Source: Bog-532 sp965277615 | GTDB lineage: Bacteria; Actinomycetota; Actinomycetes; Streptosporangiales; Streptosporangiaceae | Length of the DNA stretch: 64,000 nucleotides | Assembly (NCBI GenBank): GCA_965277615.1 | Contig: CBDIDG010000006.1 | Location: 1,860,001-1,924,000 of the forward strand | Direction: 5' to 3' | Shown: piece by piece, positions 58,290 to 64,000 of the stretch | Position numbering within the stretch: the first letter of the stretch is position 1 | Layout: each line of letters opens with the position of its first letter | The notes under the pieces: model-generated | What the model was told of the DNA's origin: nothing | Seen by the model: the letters and a program-made list of their open reading frames with translations, nothing else | Database searches by the model: none | Translations under genes and position numbers: made by a program

Positions 58290-58313
58290 GATGACAAAGT
58301 TGCAATTGTCATC
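58290..58313. promoter_or_regulatory. Inverted repeat upstream of the M20 gene
   Basis: GATGACAA (58290-58297) and TTGTCATC (58306-58313) are perfect arms around eight bases (AGTTGCAA). It lies in the 235-base space before the peptidase gene and may be an operator or the dioxygenase terminator. Confidence 0.45.
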
Positions 58314-58451
58314 GAGTGAGCTTGACACCGCGTGCGATGCCCATTGCCCGATGACAGTTGTGTCCGTATCGTGCAAGCATGTTGCGTTTTGGAGACAAAT
58401 GCGGGCGGGGACCCAGACCGCGACTGATGGCCGGCGGCGGGGGCGCGGCTG

Positions 58452-59828
58452 GTGCCAGCGGCTGAAGGTAACTCCAGCGCGGGCGACGTACGCCAGGCGG
58501 TGGAGTCGGTATTTCCGGACATTCGTGCAGGCCTAGAGCACCTCGTTTCGATTCCGTCCGTTAGCACGGACGGTTATGAAGGCTATGACCCCGGCGAGGT
58601 TCGGCGCTCGGCTGAGGAAACCGCGGCCTGGCTGGCGGATTCAGGTCTTCAGGGCACCCGGCTACTGACAATTGACGGGACGCATCCCGCGGTGTTCGGG
58701 CGCACGCCTGGACCCGATGGATCGCCGACTGTCCTGCTTTACGCGCATCACGATGTCCAGCCACCAGGAATGGCCGAGCTGTGGGGTTCGGAGCCCTTTG
58801 TGGCGACCGAACTTAATGGTCGCATGTATGGGCGCGGTACCGCCGATGACAAGGCCGGAATTGCCATGCATGCCGCCGTTCTGCAGGCCTGGGAGGGCCA
58901 GCCTCCGGTGACTGTTTCGGTCTTTATCGAGGGTGAGGAAGAAATTGCTTCCCCCAACCTCAGCCGGTTTCTGGGTAGGTATGAGGATCTACTGCGGGCC
59001 GATGTCATCGTGCTGGCTGACTTTTCCAACTGGGCCATAGGTGAACCGGCCCTCACCACATCGCTCCGCGGCGTTCTCGACTTCATCGTCGAGGTACGGA
59101 CACTTGACCACGCGGTCCACAGCGGTGCTTACGGCGGCCCTGTCCCGGAGGCACTGACGGTCTTGTCCCGGCTGATTGCCACCCTGCACGACGAGCAGGG
59201 CAACGTCGCGATCGAAGGACTGCACTCAGGGGCGCCGTTCGATCTGGAAGTCAACGAAGCCGATATCCGCCAGTTCGCCAGCCTGCGACCGGGGGTGCGG
59301 TTCATCGGCGAGGGATCCCTGGCTGACCGCTTGTGGGGCCGCCCGGCGGTTGCTGTTCTCGGAATTGACGCCCCATCCACGGCGGACGCGGCCAATAAGC
59401 TCGTTCCGGTCGCGCGGGCCAAGATCAGCGTTCGGCTGGCGCCGGGTGACGACACCACGAAGGCGCGGACGGCCATCGAGGAACACTTCTCCAGCAAGGC
59501 CCGGATCGCCTGGGGCGCGGAAGTAAAGCTGTCGTTCCTGAATGAAGGAAGCCCGCACCTGATTGACGCCACCGGCGGGGCCTTCGACGCTTTTCACGCC
59601 GCCTGCCGAGATACCTGGGGGTGCGCACCGGTAAATGCTGGCAGCGGGGGTTCACTGCCGATGGTGGCCGAACTCGCCACCGTGTTTCCGGACGCTCAAT
59701 TGCTGCTCACCGGGGTCGCCGATCCGGAAAGCAGAGCGCACAGTGAAAACGAGAGCGTGCACCTCGGCGAGCTGCTGAATTGCTGCATCAGTGAGGCGAT
59801 CCTGCTGGACCGGCTGGCGGCTCGTTAG
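58452..59828 (+). CDS. M20-family dipeptidase
   Basis: A 458-residue zinc peptidase. Metal-site motifs: LLYAHHDVQPPGM (His, Asp), GRGTADDKAGIAMH with the bridging Asp, EGEEEIASPNLSRF with the catalytic Glu pair, and the terminal His in SRAHSENESVHLGE. The lid domain lies between (from about 190 to 330). The start GTG at 58452 is weakly supported; GTG at 58500 is an alternative. It follows the dioxygenase and shares the weaker GC bias. M20 dipeptidases split X-His or N-acyl amino acids, so it may release the dioxygenase's substrate. Confidence 0.88.
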   Translation: MPAAEGNSSAGDVRQAVESVFPDIRAGLEHLVSIPSVSTDGYEGYDPGEVRRSAEETAAWLADSGLQGTRLLTIDGTHPAVFGRTPGPDGSPTVLLYAHHDVQPPGMAELWGSEPFVATELNGRMYGRGTADDKAGIAMHAAVLQAWEGQPPVTVSVFIEGEEEIASPNLSRFLGRYEDLLRADVIVLADFSNWAIGEPALTTSLRGVLDFIVEVRTLDHAVHSGAYGGPVPEALTVLSRLIATLHDEQGNVAIEGLHSGAPFDLEVNEADIRQFASLRPGVRFIGEGSLADRLWGRPAVAVLGIDAPSTADAANKLVPVARAKISVRLAPGDDTTKARTAIEEHFSSKARIAWGAEVKLSFLNEGSPHLIDATGGAFDAFHAACRDTWGCAPVNAGSGGSLPMVAELATVFPDAQLLLTGVADPESRAHSENESVHLGELLNCCISEAILLDRLAAR

Positions 59829-60023
59829 CGGCGTGTGCGGATGCCGGCCAGGGCTGGCTGCTGGCGCGGGTGATGAGGTCGGGGGTGAAGACGAGCTGCT
59901 CCATGGCCGCTTCCACCCGGGCCCGGGTCTGCGGGCGCACCAGCTCCGGGTGGTTGAGGACGTTTGAGACCTGCCGACCGCTACCCCGGCCAGGCGGGCC
60001 ACGTCCTTCATGCCGGCCGCCAT
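59829..60023 (-). pseudogene. LacI-family regulator remnant (frameshifted and truncated)
   Basis: The start is clear: GGGAGG before the ATG at 60023, then MAAGMKDVARLAGVAVG. The HTH should continue with TVSNVLNHPELVRPQ; here one base is missing, so SNVLNHPELVRPQTRARVEA appears in another frame. Homology stops after FTPDLITRASSQ, with nothing of the effector domain. The 3' side meets the end of the M20 gene within a few bases. It once probably regulated rhaEW-rhaB, since LacI-type operators lie upstream of them. Confidence 0.82.
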
Positions 60024-60112
60024 CACGTCCTCCCTGGTCAAGTGGCCCAGAGGGCTCCTGCGCCGGGTCGGCCAGTCCACTCCAGGAGAGACCAACCGGG
60101 GAACTGAGAAAT

Positions 60113-60124
60113 TTTAACGATTCA
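60113..60124. promoter_or_regulatory. LacI-type operator copy 1
   Basis: TTTAACGATTCA matches the LacI/GalR-type 12-base pattern TGAAACGTTTCA at 9 of 12 positions when read on the minus strand. It lies near the remnant lacI gene. Confidence 0.4.
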
Positions 60125-60189
60125 AGCCAGTCCCGCGACGGCCGCATTGACAGGGTTACGGGATAGCTTCCAGACTCTAAGGCATAGTT

Positions 60190-60201
60190 TGAAACGTTCC
60201 A
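60190..60201. promoter_or_regulatory. LacI-type operator upstream of rhaEW
   Basis: TGAAACGTTCCA differs from the palindrome TGAAACGTTTCA at one position. It lies 49 bases before rhaEW and downstream of TTGACA at 60147-60152. Confidence 0.65.
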
Positions 60202-60249
60202 TCCGAGCCGTACGCACGGCGGCCTGCCGGGAGCTGAGGAGAGACGTTC

Positions 60250-62292
60250 ATGACCGACGCCAGCACCGCGGTCCCGGCGCTGATCGAGCGCAGTAACCGG
60301 CTCGGCGCCGACCCGCGGAACACCAACTACGCGGGCGGCAACACCTCGGCCAAGGCCCAGGCCACCGACCCGGCCACCGGCCACCCGGTCGAGCTGATGT
60401 GGGTCAAGGGCTCCGGCGGCGACCTGGGCACGCTGACCGAGACCGGCCTGGCCGTGCTGCGGGTGGACCGGCTGCGGGCTCTGGCGGACGTGTACCCCGG
60501 GGTGGAGCACGAGGACGACATGGTGGCCGCGTTCGACTACTGCCTGCACGGCCGGGGGGGCGCGGCGCCGTCGATCGACACCGCCATGCACGGGCTGGTC
60601 GACGCGGACAACGTCGACCACCTGCACCCGGACGCCGGGATCGCGTTCGCCACCGCGGCCGACGGCGAGGCGCTGACCAAGGCCTGCTTCGGCGACCGGG
60701 TGGTGTGGGTACCGTGGCGGCGGCCCGGGTTCCAGCTCGGGCTGGACATCGCGGCCGTGCAGCGGGCACACCCCGATGCCATCGGGGTCATCCTGGGCGG
60801 CCACGGCATCACCGCCTGGGGCGACACCAGCGACGAATGCGAAGCCCGCTCGCTGGAGATCATCCGCACCGCCCAGGCCTACCTCGACACCCAGGGCCGG
60901 CCCGAGCCGTTCGGCCCGGTCATCGCGGGCTACGAGCCGCTGCCCGCGCCGGAACGGCAGGCCCGGGCGGCGGAGCTGGCCCCGGTCATCCGCAGCCTGG
61001 CCTCGGCCGACCGGCCGCAGGTGGGCCACTTCACCGACAGCGACGTAGTGCTGGACTTCATCGCGCGGAGCAGGCACCCGGAGCTGGCCGCGCGGGGCAC
61101 GTCCTGCCCGGACCACTTCTTGCGGACCAAGGTACGGCCGCTGGTGCTGGACCTGCCCCCGTCCGCGCCGCTGGGGGCGGTGATCACCCGGCTGGGCGAG
61201 CTGCACGCGGCCTACCGGGAGGACTACCGGGCCTACTACGAGCGGCACGCGGACCCGTCGTCGCCGCCCATGCGGGGCGCGGACCCGGCCATCGTGCTGG
61301 TGCCCGGGATCGGGATGTTCAGCTACGGCGCGGATAAGCAGACGGCCCGGGTGGCGGGCGAGTTCTACGTCAACGCGATCAACGTGATGCGCGGCGCGGA
61401 GGCCATCTCGTCCTATCGGCCCATCGACGAGGCCGAGAAGTTCCGCATCGAGTACTGGGAACTGGAGGAGGCCAAGCTGCGCCGGCGTCCCCGGCCCAAG
61501 CCCCTGGCCACCAGGATCGCGCTGGTCACCGGGGGCGGGTCCGGGATCGGCCGGGCCATCGCGCAGCGGCTGGCGGGTGAGGGCGCCTGCGTGGTGGTGG
61601 CCGACCGGGACGGTGACGCGGCCGCGGAGGTGGCGGCCGGGATCGGCTCGGCCGACGCGGCGGTGGCGGTCACGGTCGACGTGACCAGCGAGGACGGCAT
61701 CGCGGCGGCGGTGCGCGCGGCGGTGCTGGCCTTCGGCGGGCTGGACCTGGTGGTCAACAACGCCGGGCTGTCGATCTCCAAGCCGCTGCTGCAGACCACC
61801 GTGGCGGACTGGGATGTCCAGCACGACGTGATGGCGCGCGGCTCGTTCCTGGTCTCCCGGGAGGCGGCGCGGGTGATGATGGCCCAGGAGCTCGGGGGGG
61901 ACATCGTCTACGTGGTGAGCAAGAACTCGGTGGTGGCCGGGCCGAACAACGTCGGCTACGGGGCGGCCAAGGCCGACCAGGCCCACCAGGTCCGGCTGCT
62001 CGCGGCCGAGCTGGGCCCGCATGGCATCCGGGTCAACGGGATCAACCCGGACGCGGTGGTGCGCGGCTCGGGGATCTTCGCCGGGGGCTGGGGGGCGCAG
62101 CGGGCCGCGGTGTACGGGGTGCCCGAGTCCGAGCTCGGCGCCTACTACGCCAAGCGCACGCTGCTGGGCCGGGAGGTGCTGCCCGAGCACGTGGCCGCGG
62201 CGGTGGTGGCGCTGACCGCCGGGGAGCTGTCGCTGACCACGGGCCTGCACGTGCCGGTGGACGCCGGCGTGGCGGCCGGGTTCCTGCGCTGA
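60250..62292 (+). CDS. rhaEW: Bifunctional rhamnulose-1-phosphate aldolase/short-chain dehydrogenase
   Basis: A 680-residue two-domain enzyme. The N-terminal class II aldolase domain (1-410) has GGNTSAK, DAMHGLVD-type zinc sequence DNVDHLHPDAGIAFA and GVILGGHGITAWGD. The C-terminal SDR domain (about 420-680) has TGGGSGIG, NNAGLSISKP and YGAAK. The aldolase splits L-rhamnulose-1-phosphate into glycerone phosphate and L-lactaldehyde, and the SDR oxidises the lactaldehyde. The ATG follows GAGGAGA. Rhamnulokinase follows immediately. The length and order match RhaEW proteins. Confidence 0.93.
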   Translation: MTDASTAVPALIERSNRLGADPRNTNYAGGNTSAKAQATDPATGHPVELMWVKGSGGDLGTLTETGLAVLRVDRLRALADVYPGVEHEDDMVAAFDYCLHGRGGAAPSIDTAMHGLVDADNVDHLHPDAGIAFATAADGEALTKACFGDRVVWVPWRRPGFQLGLDIAAVQRAHPDAIGVILGGHGITAWGDTSDECEARSLEIIRTAQAYLDTQGRPEPFGPVIAGYEPLPAPERQARAAELAPVIRSLASADRPQVGHFTDSDVVLDFIARSRHPELAARGTSCPDHFLRTKVRPLVLDLPPSAPLGAVITRLGELHAAYREDYRAYYERHADPSSPPMRGADPAIVLVPGIGMFSYGADKQTARVAGEFYVNAINVMRGAEAISSYRPIDEAEKFRIEYWELEEAKLRRRPRPKPLATRIALVTGGGSGIGRAIAQRLAGEGACVVVADRDGDAAAEVAAGIGSADAAVAVTVDVTSEDGIAAAVRAAVLAFGGLDLVVNNAGLSISKPLLQTTVADWDVQHDVMARGSFLVSREAARVMMAQELGGDIVYVVSKNSVVAGPNNVGYGAAKADQAHQVRLLAAELGPHGIRVNGINPDAVVRGSGIFAGGWGAQRAAVYGVPESELGAYYAKRTLLGREVLPEHVAAAVVALTAGELSLTTGLHVPVDAGVAAGFLR

Positions 62293-62293
62293 C

Positions 62294-63763
62294 GTGGTGG
62301 ACGTCGCGGCGGCGGATCTGGGGGCGTCGAGCGGGCGGGTGATGCTGGCCCGGGTCGGGCCCGGGCAGCTGAGCCTGGACGAGGTGCACCGGTTCCCGAA
62401 CGAGCCGGTCCGGGTGGACGGGACGCTGCACTGGGACATCCTGGCGCTGTACCGCGAACTGCTGGACGGCATCGCGGCGGCAGGCCAGCGGGCCGCGGAC
62501 GCCGGCCACGAGCTGGCCAGCGTGGGCATCGACTCCTGGGGCGTCGACTACGGGATGCTGGACTCCGCGGGCGCGTTGCTGGGCAACCCCGTGCACTACC
62601 GGGACGACCGGACCGCCGGGATGGCAGCCAAGCTATCGGCCCGGGTCAGTCAGGCCGACCTGTACGCGGTGACCGGGATCCAGCACCTGCCGTTCAACAC
62701 GATCTACCAGCTCGCGGCGGCGGCCGGTAGCCCGCAGCTGGACGCGGCCCGGACGCTGCTGCTGATCCCGGACCTGCTGGCTTACTGGCTGACCGGGGTG
62801 GCCGGAGCCGAGCGCACCAACGCCTCGACGACCCAGCTGTACGACGCGCGCCGGGGCGAGTGGGCCCGGGAGCTGATCGAACGGGCCGGGATCCCGTGGT
62901 CCTTGTTCCCCCCGCTGCGCTCCCCCGGCGACGTGATCGGCCCGGTCCAGCCAGGGGTGGGCGAGAACGCCGGCCAGCTGGGCGGATTGCCGGTGATCGC
63001 GGTCGGCTCTCATGACACCGCGTCGGCGGTGGCCGCGGTGCCCGCGTCCGGCCGCGACTTCGTCTACATCTCCAGCGGCACCTGGTCGCTGGTGGGGATG
63101 GAGCTGGACGCTCCGGTGCTGACCGAGGCCAGCCGCCGGGCCGGGTTCACCAACGAGGCCGGGCTGGACGGCCGGATCCGGTACCTGCACAACGTGACCG
63201 GCCTGTGGCTGCTGCAGGAGTCGCTGCGAGGTTGGCGGGCCGCGGGCCGGGCGGTCGAGCTCGGTGACCTGCTGGCCGAGGCGGCCAGGCTGGCCCCGCT
63301 GACCTCGGTGGTGGACACCGACGATCCGGTGTTCCTGCCCCCCGGGGACATGCCCAGCCGACTGGCCGCGGCCTGCGCCCGGGCCGGGGATCCGGTCCCC
63401 GAGGGCCCGGCCGAGGTGGCCCGCTGCATCCTGGACAGCCTGGCTCTGGCCTACCGCCGGACGATCATCACGGCCCAGCAGCTGTCGGGGCGGACCGCCG
63501 ACGTCATCCACATGGTCGGCGGCGGGGTGCGAAACCAGCTGTTGTGCCAGCTGACGGCGGACGCCTGCGGCCTGCCGGTGATCGCCGGCCCGGTGGAGGC
63601 GGCCGCGCTGGGCAACGCGCTGGCCCAGGCGCGGGCCCTGGGCGCGGCGCCCGCGGATCTAGCTGGCCTGCGCGCCCTGGTGGCCGACACGCAGGAGCTG
63701 CGCCGGTTCGAGCCTTGCGGGGACCAGCGGCCGTGGGCGGCCGCGGCCCGGCGGCTACGGTGA
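62294..63763 (+). CDS. rhaB: Rhamnulokinase
   Basis: A 489-residue FGGY-family sugar kinase. Phosphate-1 motif: AAADLGASSGRVMLARVG near the N terminus; the FGGY core has SVGIDSWGVDYGMLDSAGAL and HYRDDRTAGM, then VAVGSHDTASAVAAVP. The C terminus holds MVGGGVRNQLLCQLTADACG. These match rhamnulokinases (ATP + L-rhamnulose). The start is GTG at 62294, one base after the aldolase stop. A rhamnose isomerase gene is not seen in the window. Confidence 0.93.
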   Translation: MVDVAAADLGASSGRVMLARVGPGQLSLDEVHRFPNEPVRVDGTLHWDILALYRELLDGIAAAGQRAADAGHELASVGIDSWGVDYGMLDSAGALLGNPVHYRDDRTAGMAAKLSARVSQADLYAVTGIQHLPFNTIYQLAAAAGSPQLDAARTLLLIPDLLAYWLTGVAGAERTNASTTQLYDARRGEWARELIERAGIPWSLFPPLRSPGDVIGPVQPGVGENAGQLGGLPVIAVGSHDTASAVAAVPASGRDFVYISSGTWSLVGMELDAPVLTEASRRAGFTNEAGLDGRIRYLHNVTGLWLLQESLRGWRAAGRAVELGDLLAEAARLAPLTSVVDTDDPVFLPPGDMPSRLAAACARAGDPVPEGPAEVARCILDSLALAYRRTIITAQQLSGRTADVIHMVGGGVRNQLLCQLTADACGLPVIAGPVEAAALGNALAQARALGAAPADLAGLRALVADTQELRRFEPCGDQRPWAAAARRLR

Positions 63764-63772
63764 TCGCGCCGT

Positions 63773-63828
63773 GCTGATTACTGCGGGCTGAACACTGAAG
63801 GCTGATCACTGCGGGCTGAACCCTCGGG
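63773..63828. repeat. Two 28-bp imperfect direct repeats
   Basis: Units 63773-63800 and 63801-63828 both start GCTGATnACTGCGGGCTGAA and then differ. They fill the space between rhaB and the convergent esterase gene. Confidence 0.85.
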
Positions 63829-64000
63829 CTAGAGGCCGGCCATGAACGCGAAGACCGCGTCGTTCTGGCCGGGCAATGGCTCGTGGCCGAAGTCCGGGTA
63901 GGTCCGCAGCTGCTTGGCGGACTGGATCTTGTTGTAGGTGGCGTACTGCGAGGACGGCGGGCATATCCGGTCCTGCATCCCGACGGTGAAGAGCACCTCG
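63829..64000 (-). CDS. Acetylxylan esterase/cephalosporin-C deacetylase-like, 3' end only
   Basis: The gene runs off the right edge; only the last 57 codons are seen. The end reads EVLFTVGMQDRICPPSSQYA, then TYNKIQSAKQLRTYPDFGHE with the catalytic Asp (MQDRICPPS) and His (GHE) of the AXE1 family, and stops after FAFMAGL. It converges on rhaB. Family members deacetylate plant cell-wall xylan or related acetyl esters. Confidence 0.82.
   Translation of the reverse strand, partial: EVLFTVGMQDRICPPSSQYATYNKIQSAKQLRTYPDFGHEPLPGQNDAVFAFMAGL

Noticed and set aside
59788..62529. A 913-codon open frame on the minus strand opposite the rhamnose genes
   Set aside because: It is the antisense shadow of rhaEW and rhaB in GC-rich DNA; its sequence is low complexity and has no domain. 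Only its first part contains the true but broken lacI.
1..64000. tRNA genes, rRNA genes, CRISPR arrays, transposases or phage genes
   Set aside because: None was recognised by reading; the repeats found are short tandem or inverted repeats without spacer-repeat order.

Overview
This window is high-GC chromosomal DNA from an actinomycete. Coding third positions are almost all G or C, GTG and TTG starts are common, short-overlap (ATGA/GTGA) operons are frequent, and regulators are mostly TetR, PadR, LysR, ROK, GntR, HxlR, XRE-DUF5753 and ECF types. A mycofactocin locus supports the same placement. No rRNA, tRNA, CRISPR array, transposase or phage gene was recognised. The genus cannot be fixed by reading alone.

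Layout. 0-9.2 kb holds housekeeping and accessory genes: a truncated PRC-barrel-like protein, a MpaB-type oxygenase, ArsR-SRPBCC, TetR-HAD, an alpha/beta hydrolase, an adenine/adenosine deaminase, PadR with a membrane partner, and an aldo/keto reductase. 9.2-17.9 kb is a leftward mycofactocin (MFT) operon: mftA precursor, mftC radical SAM enzyme, three MFT-type SDRs, a MoxR ATPase, a VWA protein, an ABM-domain protein, mftE peptidase and a fourth SDR. A divergent mftR lies upstream. mftB, mftD and mftF are not in the window. 17.9-27.9 kb carries LysR/MFS, DUF72, ligJ-ligK, mdh, a FadR-type GntR, a ferredoxin reductase and a NRAMP-like transporter behind a DtxR/IdeR-like box. 27.9-34.6 kb carries a ROK regulator, a sugar ABC importer whose two permeases form one ORF, and an ATP-grasp/TetR pair.

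34.9-38.9 kb carries an exo/endonuclease-phosphatase, a D,D-carboxypeptidase and an OmpR-type two-component system. 39-46.5 kb carries two ECF sigma factors, two YceI proteins, BenE with a cupin regulator on twin operators, HxlR, signal peptidase I and a VOC protein. 46.6-54.6 kb carries a large LuxR ATPase, an MFS transporter, a zinc-ribbon protein, a secreted HAD phosphatase and membrane proteins. 54.6-59.8 kb carries an OmpA-like lipoprotein, then a stretch with visibly less GC-biased codon use (XRE-DUF5753, 2OG-Fe dioxygenase, M20 peptidase). That stretch ends against a truncated, frameshifted lacI. The last 4 kb is a rhamnose module (aldolase-dehydrogenase fusion plus rhamnulokinase) and the 3' end of an acetylxylan-esterase-like gene.

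How the parts work together. The MFT operon pairs redox-cofactor biosynthesis with dehydrogenases of the type that use it, plus an ATPase/VWA pair that may mature a client enzyme. The catabolic modules (ligJK, ABC sugar importer, benE, rhaEW-rhaB) suggest a soil saprophyte using plant aromatics and sugars.
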